Assembly (NCBI GenBank): GCA_900757595.1
Contig: CAAEOL010000023.1
Coordinates: 1-64,000, forward strand
Direction of reading: 5' to 3'
Length of the DNA stretch: 64,000 bases
From: an uncultured Collinsella sp.
Lineage (GTDB): Bacteria; Actinomycetota; Coriobacteriia; Coriobacteriales; Coriobacteriaceae
Shown: in pieces, positions 56,612 to 64,000 of the stretch
Numbering within the stretch: position 1 is the stretch's first letter
How the letters are laid out: every line of letters begins with the position of its first letter
Translations under genes and position numbers: made by a program
The notes under the pieces: model-generated
Databases searched by the model: none
What the model was told of the DNA's origin: nothing
Seen by the model: the letters and a program-made list of their open reading frames with translations, nothing else

Positions 56612-57816
56612 TACAGCCATGCCGCGTAAGCCCCCTTGTCAGAGATTGCGTAGTGGCGGGCAGAACCCTCGCCCAGCCAGCTGTTCATCTTGGTGATAAA
56701 GGTGTCGACCAGATCGAGCGGCACGAAGGCCTGGATGGTGCCGCCAAAGCCACCGCCGTGGATGCGGACGGCGCCGCGGCCGTCGAGCACATGTTCGGCA
56801 AGGGCAAGCGCATACATGGAGGGCTGCTCGGAGCCCAGTTTGGCAACGACATTCTGCAGGTACATGGCAGAGCTGGCGCCGGACTCGCGCGTCAGGACCA
56901 GGAACTGGTCGATGTCGCCGGCGTTCAGGGCAGCCCAGCGCTTGTCGACCAGGCCGTTTTCGTACCAGTAGTGAACGGCACGCAGGCAGGCGCGGTCGCC
57001 CAGCTTGGCGCGCAGCTCGGGGAGCTTGGCGTCAAAGTCGGCAACGTTTACCTCGCACAGGCGTGCCTTGCCAAACTCGGCGGCGACGTCCTGCATCTCG
57101 CGCGGAACGGCGGCGTAGTCGTCGGTGGCTGCCACATGGTCGGCGCCAACCTTAACGAGCACGAGCGCATAGCCGTGATCCTCAAAGTTGAGCTCGAGCT
57201 TCTGGGTTTTAGGCTGAGCCTGGTCCTCAAAGTCCATGTAGGCAAGGCCGCCCAGGCACACGGCGGCCTGGTCCATCAGACCGCAGGGCTTGCCGTAATA
57301 GTTGTTCTCGGTGCGCTGGCTCATCTGCGCGAGCGCGACGGGCTCGATGGCGGGTGCGCCCCAGAGGGTTTCCATGGCGCGACCGTACGCGGCCTCGACG
57401 GCGGCAGAGCTGGAAAGACCGCCGCCCGAGGGGACGGAGCAGGTAAAGGCAAAGTCGAAGCCGTGGGGCTCAACGCCAAGGGCTGCAATCTCGTGGGCCA
57501 TGCCGCGGACGAGGCTTGCGGACGTGCCCTTCTCGGACTCCTGAACGTCTAGCGTGTCGAGCGCGATTTCAAACGTGGGATAGCCCTCGTCGGCTACGCG
57601 AACCTTGTTGGAATCGGTTGCCACGGCGATGCCGTCGACGGCGACATCGAGCGAGCCGGCGATAACGTGGCCACCCTCGTGGTCGGTGTGGTTGCCGCTG
57701 ATCTCGGAGCGGCCGGGCGCGTGCACATAGAGCACCTGGCGATCGCCGATGGGCCCAAACTCCTCCTCGAACAGCTTGGTGAGCGTGGCGAGTGTCTTTT
57801 CGTCGGGGGTGGTCAT
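56611..57816 (-). CDS. galK: Galactokinase
   Basis: This 401-residue GHMP-family kinase phosphorylates galactose at C1 with ATP. It carries the galactokinase signature GRSEISGNHTDHEGGHVIAG (substrate site), the ATP loop VPSGGGLSSSAAVEAAYG, the catalytic Asp region GLMDQAAVCLGG and the C-terminal GHMP motif IHGGGFGGTIQAFVP. GGAAAGGACTCCC lies before the ATG. It is the first gene of the galKT operon, under a control region with three ACGTTAAC operators shared with the divergent LacI gene. Confidence 0.95.
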   Translation of the reverse strand: MTTPDEKTLATLTKLFEEEFGPIGDRQVLYVHAPGRSEISGNHTDHEGGHVIAGSLDVAVDGIAVATDSNKVRVADEGYPTFEIALDTLDVQESEKGTSASLVRGMAHEIAALGVEPHGFDFAFTCSVPSGGGLSSSAAVEAAYGRAMETLWGAPAIEPVALAQMSQRTENNYYGKPCGLMDQAAVCLGGLAYMDFEDQAQPKTQKLELNFEDHGYALVLVKVGADHVAATDDYAAVPREMQDVAAEFGKARLCEVNVADFDAKLPELRAKLGDRACLRAVHYWYENGLVDKRWAALNAGDIDQFLVLTRESGASSAMYLQNVVAKLGSEQPSMYALALAEHVLDGRGAVRIHGGGFGGTIQAFVPLDLVDTFITKMNSWLGEGSARHYAISDKGAYAAWL

Positions 57817-58154
57817 GGGAGTCCTTTCCTTGGCGCATACTGACGAGTTTTCCGTCGTAGTGAGTACGTTAACAATCTGAAGCGGCGTGAACTCAGCATC
57901 TACGATGCCGCACGTTACGGGCTATGTTAACGTACTCATAACACAACGCTTATCACTTTTTGAGAATCTGGTAATCGGTAGAAATTCAGCCGTGAACGGT
58001 ATTGCCGTATGGACTTATAGAGCAGAAGAGTTGCGGATTGAAAAAGTAGAGTACGTTAACATGCGTCCGACGATAGCGGGCCTCGGCGCGGGGTGTATTT
58101 CTGCCCGGGCCGGCATGCACGCTATTCAGATCTCGCAACGGTGAAGGTGATCCT
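57817..58154. other. Divergent gal control region
   Basis: 338 bp without a gene. It holds LacI-type operators at 57860-57875, 57924-57939 (perfect ATGTTAACGTACTCAT) and 58047-58062, and GTGAACGGT at 57992-58000. Confidence 0.6.
57860..58062. promoter_or_regulatory. Three LacI-type operators of the gal locus
   Basis: Read in one direction they are GTGAGTACGTTAACAA, ATGAGTACGTTAACAT and TAGAGTACGTTAACAT, sharing GAGTACGTTAACA. The first two are 64 bases apart in opposite orientation, and the third lies 108 bases on. Confidence 0.65.
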
Positions 58155-59186
58155 GTGGCAAGGCGCCCGTCCAACGATACAGGTACGCGTCCGGTCTCCA
58201 TGGCCGACGTCGCCCGCGCTGCTGGCGTTTCGCAGCAGACGGTTTCGCGCGTCGCCAACGGCTTGCCCAACGTTAACGAGCAGACGCGCCAGCGCGTGCA
58301 GGCCGCTATGCAAGAGCTCGGCTTTCGTCCGAGTTATGCCGGTCGCTCGCTGCGCGACGGCCGCTACCATTCGGTCGGTCTGTGCGTCAACGATGTCACC
58401 AAGTTTGGCAACCTCTCAATGATCGACGGCATCGCCAGCGCTGCTCGCGAGCATAATTGCGCCATCACGCTGGTCGAGATGTCCAAGACCGAGGAGTTTT
58501 CGCTTGCCGAGGCAACGCGTCGTATGGCCGCGCTGCCTGTGGACGGCATCATTATCGGCATGAGCCGTATGGCGCCCGATTTTGAGACGTTTGATCCACT
58601 GCCGGGCATTGGCACGGTCATCGTTACCATGTACGCGCACCCGCGGGTGACCACGGTAGACTCCGATCATTACGGCTGCTCGCTCTTGCTTATGAATCAC
58701 CTGTTTGAGCTGGGGCATGAGCAAATTCGCTATATTGGCGGCCCGTCGTTCTCGGTCGACGAGCAATTTCGTCGAGCCGGTTGGCAGGATGCGCTCGAGC
58801 GTAGGCACATTAAGCCGCAGACGCCGCTCGAGGGCGACTGGTCTGCCAACAGCGGTTACGAGGCCGGCAGATATCTGGCCGAGCACGACCGCACCATGAC
58901 GGCGATTTACGCGGCAAACGACCAGATGGCAAACGGCGCAATTGCAGCGCTGCGCGATAGTGGCTTGCGCGTGCCCGAGGACGTGAGCGTGGTGGGTGTC
59001 GATGATTCGCTCGATGATTTTGTGGCACACAACGAGCTCACGACCGTGCGATTTGATCTACATCAGCGCGGACGCGAGGTATTCGAGCATGCGGTTCCCG
59101 AGGCGGGTACGGCGGGCAAAACCGTTGCCATTCGTATTCCCGGCCAGCTCATTATTCGACATAGCACGGCGGTACCGCGCGCATAG
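58155..59186 (+). CDS. LacI-family regulator of galKT (GalR-like)
   Basis: This 343-residue LacI protein has the helix-turn-helix SMADVARAAGVSQQTVSRVA, hinge SYAGRSLRDG and an effector domain with VDGIIIGMSRMAPDFE, HLFELGHEQIRYIGGP, AIYAANDQMANGAIAAL and VSVVGVDDSLDD. It is clearly a paralogue of the three cassette regulators and most likely controls galKT and itself through the GAGTACGTTAACA operators. GTG 58155 with AAGGTGAT before it is the start. Confidence 0.9.
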   Translation: MARRPSNDTGTRPVSMADVARAAGVSQQTVSRVANGLPNVNEQTRQRVQAAMQELGFRPSYAGRSLRDGRYHSVGLCVNDVTKFGNLSMIDGIASAAREHNCAITLVEMSKTEEFSLAEATRRMAALPVDGIIIGMSRMAPDFETFDPLPGIGTVIVTMYAHPRVTTVDSDHYGCSLLLMNHLFELGHEQIRYIGGPSFSVDEQFRRAGWQDALERRHIKPQTPLEGDWSANSGYEAGRYLAEHDRTMTAIYAANDQMANGAIAALRDSGLRVPEDVSVVGVDDSLDDFVAHNELTTVRFDLHQRGREVFEHAVPEAGTAGKTVAIRIPGQLIIRHSTAVPRA

Positions 59187-59195
59187 TTTGCGCAG

Positions 59196-59204
59196 GTAAA
59201 CGGC
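59196..59204 (+). promoter_or_regulatory. GTAAACGGC motif before the flavodiiron gene
   Basis: One GTnAACGGT-like site (GTAAACGGCGAT) lies 112 bases before the flavodiiron start. A single weak copy, so its meaning is uncertain. Confidence 0.3.
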
Positions 59205-59315
59205 GATTTATCGTATTTCAATAACAATCGGTATGGATGCCGGCAGATAACAGCTGGGATACTGCCGAGTGTTATGATAGACGGGTTCTTTTGTCTATCT
59301 AGGAGGCTTTGCCTG

Positions 59316-60476
59316 ATGGAGATCACCAAGGATATCCGCTACATCGGTGTCGACGATCACGACATTGACCTGTTCGAGGGCCAGTACGACGTGTCCGAGA
59401 ACGGCATGGCATACAACAGCTATGTTATCTTGGGCGATAAAATCGCTGTCGCCGATTCGGTTGACGCTGGCTTTGTCGACGAATGGCTCGGCAACCTCGA
59501 GGCCGCGCTCGACGGCCGTACGCCCGACTACCTGGTCGTCCATCACATGGAGCCCGATCACTCTGCTGGCATCGCCGCCTTTATGGAGCGCTACCCCCAG
59601 GCACAGATTGTGGCCAGCATGGGCGCCTTCCGCATGATGGTCAACTACTTTGGCACCGACTACCCCGAGCGTAAGATGGTCGTCAAAGAGGGCGACGTGC
59701 TCGACCTGGGTGGCCACAGCCTAACGTTTGTCGGCGCCCCCAACGTGCACTGGCCCGAGGTGATCTTCTCCTACGAGTCCACCGACAAGGTGCTCTTTAG
59801 TGCCGACGGCTTTGGCAAGTTCGGCGCCAACGACATCGAGGACCCGGAAGGCTGGGCTTGCGAAGCGCGCCGCTACTACTTTGGCATCGTCGGTAAGTTC
59901 GGCAAATTCGTGCAGACCGTGCTCAAGAAGGCCGCCGATCTGGATATCCAGATCATCTGTCCGCTCCACGGCCCCGTACTGACCGAGAACCTGGGCTATT
60001 ACCTCGACACCTATAACACCTGGTCGAGTTATCAGCCCGAGGACGAGGGCATCACGATCGCCTATGCGAGCGTGTATGGCCATCTGAAGGCTGCCGTCGA
60101 GGAGCTCGCCGCAGCGCTTGATGCTCGCGGCCAGAAGGTCTCCGTCTTTGACCTGGCTCGCGACGACATGGCCGAGGCCGTTGAGGATGCGTTCCGCTAC
60201 GACCGTCTGGTGCTCGCTTCCATCACCTATCAGGGCGAGATCTTCCCGTTCATGAGCACCTTTATCCACACGCTTGCCGAGCACGCCTATCAGAACCGTA
60301 CGGTGGCGCTCGTTGAGGCCGGCTCCTGGGCGCCCACCGCTGCCAAGGTTATGACCAAGGAGCTCGAGGGCATGAAGGACATCACCCTGGCGCAGAACAA
60401 GGTGACCGTGCTGGGCTCGCTCAACGACGCCTCGCGCGCTCAGATCGAGGTTCTCGCCGACGAGCTGTCCAAGTAG
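59316..60476 (+). CDS. Flavodiiron protein (FprA-type A-type flavoprotein)
   Basis: This 386-residue protein has a metallo-beta-lactamase-fold diiron domain (residues 1-250), with the ligand set H-x-E-x-D in VVHHMEPDHSAGIAAF and later His/Asp in APNVHWPEVIFSYES and ICPLHGPVL. A flavodoxin domain follows (about 250-386; ITIAYASVYGHLKAAVEEL, VLASITYQGEIFPFM, GSWAPTAAKVMT). These enzymes reduce oxygen to water (or NO to N2O) and protect anaerobes from oxygen. No rubredoxin domain is fused. AGGAGG lies nine bases before ATG 59316. It stands alone with its own terminator. Confidence 0.92.
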   Translation: MEITKDIRYIGVDDHDIDLFEGQYDVSENGMAYNSYVILGDKIAVADSVDAGFVDEWLGNLEAALDGRTPDYLVVHHMEPDHSAGIAAFMERYPQAQIVASMGAFRMMVNYFGTDYPERKMVVKEGDVLDLGGHSLTFVGAPNVHWPEVIFSYESTDKVLFSADGFGKFGANDIEDPEGWACEARRYYFGIVGKFGKFVQTVLKKAADLDIQIICPLHGPVLTENLGYYLDTYNTWSSYQPEDEGITIAYASVYGHLKAAVEELAAALDARGQKVSVFDLARDDMAEAVEDAFRYDRLVLASITYQGEIFPFMSTFIHTLAEHAYQNRTVALVEAGSWAPTAAKVMTKELEGMKDITLAQNKVTVLGSLNDASRAQIEVLADELSK

Positions 60477-60500
60477 CGACACATTCACTTCTGATGCTCA

Positions 60501-60533
60501 ACCACCACAAAGGAGACCTTTGTGGTGGTTTTT
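60501..60533. terminator. Bidirectional terminator
   Basis: A perfect 13-bp stem (ACCACCACAAAGG / CCTTTGTGGTGGT) around AGA is followed by TTTTG. It separates the flavodiiron gene from the converging DeoR gene, whose stop lies at 60536. Confidence 0.85.
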
Positions 60534-60535
60534 GT

Positions 60536-61339
60536 TTAAGCGCCGGCGATGAGGAGATTTGGGCGGGCGTTGTCGACGATCTCGGCGATTGAGGTGGCGA
60601 CGGCATTATCGGGGTCACGGTCCATCACGATGGAGTCGACATCGGCAAGCTCGGCAAAGCGGTACATGCCGCGTCCGTTAACCTTGCTGGCGTCCATGAG
60701 GGCGACGCTTTGATGGGCCGCGGCGATCATAGCCGTTTTGGTCTCGGCCATCTGGGGAAAGTCGGTCGTAAAGCCGCAGCTGGGGACAAAGGCGCCGGGG
60801 CACATGACGGCCAGATCGGCATGGACCATTTGGAGCGCCTGCATAGTGAGCGGTCCGTACAAATAACGATGGCCTTTGCGCAGCGCCCCGCCCAGCATGA
60901 CGACATCGACTGAGGGCATGCTCTCGTCGATGTAATCGGCAATGGTAATGTCGGCCGTGATGACGGTGATACCGTCGCGCTGATCGAGGAGCCGGACGAA
61001 CTCGAGCGCCGTGGTGCCCGAGTCGACGAGCAGCGTGTCGCCGTCATTGACGAGCTCGATGGCGCTTTGCGCGATGGCCTGCTTGGCGGCGACGTTGACA
61101 TTGATGCGGCGATCCTGCGTGGAGACGGTCAGACGTTTGTGGAGTGATACGGCACCGCCGTGCGTGCGGCGCAGCTTGCCTGCTTCGGCGAGCGCGTCCA
61201 GGTCGGCGCGGGCGGTGACGGAGGACACGCCAAAGGTCTGGGCGATTTCTGCTACCTGCACCGAGGCATTATGATCGAGCATCTCCATGATGGCGGAACG
61301 ACGCTCGTCGGCGAAAGCTCGGGTTGTTGCGTGGGCCAT
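60536..61339 (-). CDS. DeoR-family sugar regulator
   Basis: At 267 residues, this is a DeoR protein with helix-turn-helix VQVAEIAQTFGVSSVTARAD and LRRTHGGAV. The sugar-phosphate domain has TLLVDSGTTALEFVRLL, ADITIADYID, VVMLGGALRKGHRYLYGPLT and the C-terminal Lys in LMDASKVNG. It is divergent from the class II aldolase across a 335-bp control region and probably controls it. It differs clearly from the DeoR protein at 32160, so the effectors may differ too. Confidence 0.88.
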   Translation of the reverse strand: MAHATTRAFADERRSAIMEMLDHNASVQVAEIAQTFGVSSVTARADLDALAEAGKLRRTHGGAVSLHKRLTVSTQDRRINVNVAAKQAIAQSAIELVNDGDTLLVDSGTTALEFVRLLDQRDGITVITADITIADYIDESMPSVDVVMLGGALRKGHRYLYGPLTMQALQMVHADLAVMCPGAFVPSCGFTTDFPQMAETKTAMIAAAHQSVALMDASKVNGRGMYRFAELADVDSIVMDRDPDNAVATSIAEIVDNARPNLLIAGA

Positions 61340-61674
61340 ATCTGCTCCATCATCGTCTGAAATTTGCAGGAATTGTGTTGACTCTATTTTCGTTCATTTT
61401 CTTTTTGAGTAAGAAAACACCTTTCGATTACTTATCTTTTCTATAAAAGAAAGACGCTGAACGCCCAAAATTCAATATCGAACATGTTCACTCGGCTCAA
61501 ATTTCTTCCGTTTGCTTTTCAAAAATGACTGTATTGACCTGCATGGGCTCAATATCTCGCACGTGCAAAGCTGCTGAATTTCATACAATGAGCGCAGCAA
61601 AACGCAAGGTAAAACGCCTTGTGAACAACTACGCCCGATGTCCAGATGCGGGCGAGGGAGAGGAGCAAACGCTC
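61340..61674. other. Divergent control region, DeoR regulator and aldolase
   Basis: A+T-rich 335 bp. GAACATGTTC (61481-61490) is a perfect 10-bp palindrome, and TACAAT (61584-61589) is a possible -10 box for the aldolase. GTTCATTTTCTTTTTGAG-like sequence near 61391-61408 faintly resembles the LacR-type site. No gene is seen; an open frame from 61525 into the aldolase is not considered real. Confidence 0.5.
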
Positions 61675-62532
61675 ATGGCACTTGTTACCACCGAAAAGAT
61701 GCTCAAGGACGCTCAGGCCGGCCACTACGCTGTTGGCGCGTTCAACGTCGAGAACCTCGAGTTTGTTATGGCCGTTCTGGCCGCTGCCGAGGAGACCAAG
61801 TCCCCCGTCATCATGCAGACCACCCCGGGCACCATCAAGACCGCTGGTCTGGACTACTTCTACGGCATGGTCAAGGCTGCCGCCGAGCGCGCTTCCGTGC
61901 CCGTCGCTCTGCACCTCGATCACGGCGATGGCTATGACCGCTGCATGCAGGCTTTCCGCACGGGCTACACCTCCGTCATGATCGACGGTTCGCACGAGTC
62001 CTTCGAGGACAACATCGCCCTGACCAAGTCCGTTGCCGACGCTGGCCGCGCCATGGGCGTGCCCGTCGAGGCCGAGCTCGGTAAGGTTGGCGGCAAGGAG
62101 GACGACGGTCCCGCGGTTGAGGGCGAGAGCCCCTACACCGATCCTGCCGAGGCCAAGGAGTTCGTCGAGCGCACCGGCTGCACTTCGCTGGCCATTGGCG
62201 TTGGCACCAGCCACGGCGTGTACACGAGCGATCCGCACATCGAGCAGTCCGTGGTCAAGGCCATCCGCGACGCCGTCGACGTGCCGCTGGTTCTGCATGG
62301 CACCTCTGGTGTGCCCGATGAGCAGGTTGCCGAGGCCGTGAAGAACGGCATCTGCAAGGTTAACTACGCTACTGAGCTGCGTCAGGCCTACACCAAGGGC
62401 TTCATGGCCTACATGGCCGAGAACCCCGCCTGCTTCGATCCCAAGAAGCCGGCCAAGGAGGGCATGCGTGAGATCACCGAGCTGGTTAAGATCCGCATGA
62501 CCAACCTCAACTCTGTGGGCAAAGCAGAGTAA
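61675..62532 (+). CDS. Class II fructose/tagatose-bisphosphate aldolase
   Basis: The 285-residue zinc aldolase has the substrate start GAFNVENLEFVMAVLAAAEE, zinc ligands His in LHLDHGDGYDR and in GVGTSHGVY and VLHGTSG, and the phosphate loop CKVNYATELRQA. The length fits GatY/KbaY-type tagatose-1,6-bisphosphate aldolases better than longer fructose-type enzymes. It would finish the tagatose pathway by forming dihydroxyacetone phosphate and glyceraldehyde-3-phosphate from the LacC product. No lacD-type aldolase is present, which supports this role. A kbaZ/gatZ-type partner is absent. GAGAGGAG lies 11 bases before ATG 61675. Confidence 0.9.
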   Translation: MALVTTEKMLKDAQAGHYAVGAFNVENLEFVMAVLAAAEETKSPVIMQTTPGTIKTAGLDYFYGMVKAAAERASVPVALHLDHGDGYDRCMQAFRTGYTSVMIDGSHESFEDNIALTKSVADAGRAMGVPVEAELGKVGGKEDDGPAVEGESPYTDPAEAKEFVERTGCTSLAIGVGTSHGVYTSDPHIEQSVVKAIRDAVDVPLVLHGTSGVPDEQVAEAVKNGICKVNYATELRQAYTKGFMAYMAENPACFDPKKPAKEGMREITELVKIRMTNLNSVGKAE

Positions 62533-62556
62533 CAGCAAGGGTACTCTGATCCCACC

Positions 62557-62707
62557 GGACGGTTTGGGCGGGTCCCGTACTTAGTTTCCAAAACGTCCTC
62601 GCGCATGAAGGCCCCCGTTGTCTCGCTTCTTCGAAGCGTTGACAACGGGGGCCTTCGCGCTGCGGAATGATTTTGGAAACTAAGTACGGGACCCGCCCAA
62701 ACCGTCC
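62557..62707. repeat. 151-bp nested palindromic element
   Basis: Three nested inverted repeats occur. The outer perfect 37-bp arms are 62557-62593 and 62671-62707 (starting GGACGGTTTGGGCGGGTCCC). The middle 16-bp arms are 62607-62622 and 62641-62656 (GAAGGCCCCCGTTGTC). The inner stem is CGCTTC-TTC-GAAGCG at 62624-62638. It stands between convergent genes. It may be a MITE-like element; the middle stem alone could also terminate transcription. Confidence 0.7.
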
Positions 62708-62756
62708 TGCTCAATCGCCCTTGTGGCGTTGGGGCTGAAAGGGTGGGGCGCGGGGG

Positions 62757-63380
62757 TTACTTGGTTGTTAGGGTTAGCAGGTCGTTGGGGGTTTTGAGGT
62801 TGTAGGTGGCGTTTGGGATATCTTGGTGTGATCCCCATGCTGCTCGGGCAAAACTGACCCCTGCTGAAGTTGCGCATTGTTCGTCGTAGACGGTGTCGCC
62901 AACGTAGACGACGTTGCCAGGATTCGCGCCCGCACGTCGGAGATATTCGAGCATGGGTGCGGGTGCGGGTTTATGTTCGGTTGTGTCTTCGACAAGGATG
63001 ATGTGCTCAAAATACTTATCGAAACCAAGGGGTGCAATTTCTTTTGCGTATTCGTCGCGCGCACGTGAGGAGACGATGCCAAGTTTGCAGCCGCTATCGG
63101 CGAGTGTTGCGATGACTTCAAGCAAACCTGGAAACACGCTGATGGTGCTTTTAAAGCTGGCGGCAACTTGGCACCAGCGATCCAACGTTGCCTGCGAGTA
63201 GATCCCAAGTTTCTCAAGGGCATCCTTGCCGGGTATGCCGAGGGCAAAGTCAAGCTCGTGTCGGGGAAGCGTTTTGCTGGTCTCTTCTTGGACAATCTGG
63301 ACAAGCGATGACAGAACGCTTTCTTCTGTATCTGCCAATGTCCCATCAACGTCAAATACGATATGGTCAAAGTGCTTCAT
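62757..63380 (-). CDS. HAD-family hydrolase (phosphoglycolate phosphatase-like)
   Basis: This 207-residue HAD phosphatase of the beta-PGM/Gph group has motif I FDVDGTLADTEES, a helical cap (about 20-85), motif II in LGIVSSRARDE, the Lys of motif III in TTEHKPAPAPM and motif IV VVYVGDTVYDEQ. It removes phosphate from a small molecule; the substrate cannot be told. GAGGAGCAATCAT precedes the ATG at 63380. Confidence 0.88.
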   Translation of the reverse strand: MKHFDHIVFDVDGTLADTEESVLSSLVQIVQEETSKTLPRHELDFALGIPGKDALEKLGIYSQATLDRWCQVAASFKSTISVFPGLLEVIATLADSGCKLGIVSSRARDEYAKEIAPLGFDKYFEHIILVEDTTEHKPAPAPMLEYLRRAGANPGNVVYVGDTVYDEQCATSAGVSFARAAWGSHQDIPNATYNLKTPNDLLTLTTK

Positions 63381-63436
63381 ATGATTGCTCCTCTCTGTTG
63401 TTTGCCTGCAAGTTTGATGCAGTGACAGAAGAAGGG

Positions 63437-64000
63437 TTAGCGGGATTTCTGCCTGGTGCTATCGAGATTCTGCCTCGCTGCTCGATAGCTCGAAGGAGTG
63501 CACCCCATTTGTTCTTTAAATACCTGGCCAAGATGGCTTGCTGTTATAAATCCGCATTGGCGCGCGACTGTCTGTACCGTTCGCGTGGTGTGTGCCAAAA
63601 GTTCGCAAGCACGGTTTATGCGGTATGCGCGTAGATATGCCGCCGGGGTCGTTCCTGCACAAGTTTCGATAATGCGGTAACACTCTCTTTCGCTTACGCC
63701 GGCTGCAGATGCCATCTGGGGCACATCTATAGCGGCTGCATAGTTTGCGCGGATAAAGTCCAGGATTGCCTTGAACTGTACGTCGCGGCTGGTCATCCAA
63801 GAGGCGCCGTCGGAAGAAAAGAGCGGTTCGGCCTTGGCGTTAATCTGAATCCAGAGCTCTGACAAGCTATTTCGAAGCGCCATCTCGTTCTGCGGCCGTT
63901 GAAGGTCGTGGCTAAAGGAGCTCTTCAGCAAATCGATAAAGGGCATATCGTCGGGATTGGTGGGCGACCATTTGAGCACATCGACGCCTCGACATTGAAG
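63437..64000 (-). CDS. AraC-family regulator, partial (runs off the window)
   Basis: The frame is open to the window edge, so the N-terminal part (probably a cupin-type sugar-binding domain) is missing. The visible C-terminal 100 residues are an AraC DNA-binding domain with two helix-turn-helices: IDVPQMASAAGVSERECYRI and VQTVARQCGFITASHLGQVF, then KEQMGCTPSSYR. It likely senses a sugar or related compound. It is transcribed in the same direction as, and just upstream of, the HAD gene (56 bases), so they may form one operon. An internal GTG at 63979 is not the true start. Confidence 0.85.
   Translation of the reverse strand, partial: LQCRGVDVLKWSPTNPDDMPFIDLLKSSFSHDLQRPQNEMALRNSLSELWIQINAKAEPLFSSDGASWMTSRDVQFKAILDFIRANYAAAIDVPQMASAAGVSERECYRIIETCAGTTPAAYLRAYRINRACELLAHTTRTVQTVARQCGFITASHLGQVFKEQMGCTPSSYRAARQNLDSTRQKSR

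Overview
The window looks like a gut actinobacterium of the class Coriobacteriia, most probably Collinsella. This is inferred from high-GC coding sequence, the density of sugar PTS genes, and Gram-positive-like strong ribosome binding sites and terminators; no rRNA is present to confirm it.

Region 1 (1-10.2 kb) is a partly decayed defence and mobile island. It holds an Abi/HEPN gene, a frameshifted AbiEi/AbiEii toxin-antitoxin pair cut off by a short palindromic element fused to an IS30 transposase tail, and a DUF3800-like fragment. It also holds an intact single-chain restriction-modification-specificity enzyme (1275 aa). Behind that enzyme sit a tyrosine recombinase and a promoterless spare specificity half bounded by the same short direct repeats. 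An IS200-type element closes the region.

Region 2 (10.3-18.3 kb) is ordinary chromosome: a solute-binding lipoprotein, ribosome hibernation factor, DegV protein, a hydroxyisobutyrate-dehydrogenase-like enzyme with a His/Cys-rich tail, two small hypotheticals, isocitrate dehydrogenase, and a membrane-anchored SurA-like protein.

Region 3 (18.3-29 kb) is an amino-sugar (probably N-acetylgalactosamine) regulon. A mannose-family PTS (IIA, a YajC-like protein, IIB, IIC, IID) is followed by a GntR/UTRA regulator with matching CTGGT-n4-ACCAG operators, AgaS, NagA, a mutarotase-like protein, a tagatose-6-phosphate kinase, a leftover nagA tail and a YhcH-family protein.

Region 4 (29-34.3 kb) carries tRNA-Thr(CGT), an orphan IIB paralogue whose active histidine is tyrosine, galM divergent from a DeoR/LacR-type regulator, and a Fic protein behind a 32-bp-arm palindrome.

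Region 5 (34.7-62.6 kb) is a very large lactose / beta-galactoside region. Three cassettes each have a lactose-type IICB permease, a GH1 6-phospho-beta-galactosidase-type enzyme and a divergent LacI regulator. They are followed by one lacF (IIA), lacA, lacB, a second mutarotase-lacC pair, galKT with its own LacI regulator, a flavodiiron protein, a DeoR regulator and a class II (tagatose-bisphosphate) aldolase. Phosphorylated sugars can thus enter the tagatose-6-phosphate pathway (LacAB, LacC, aldolase), while free galactose goes through GalM/GalK/GalT. Repeated operator-like motifs tie these units together. The window ends with a HAD phosphatase and an AraC-type regulator running off the edge.
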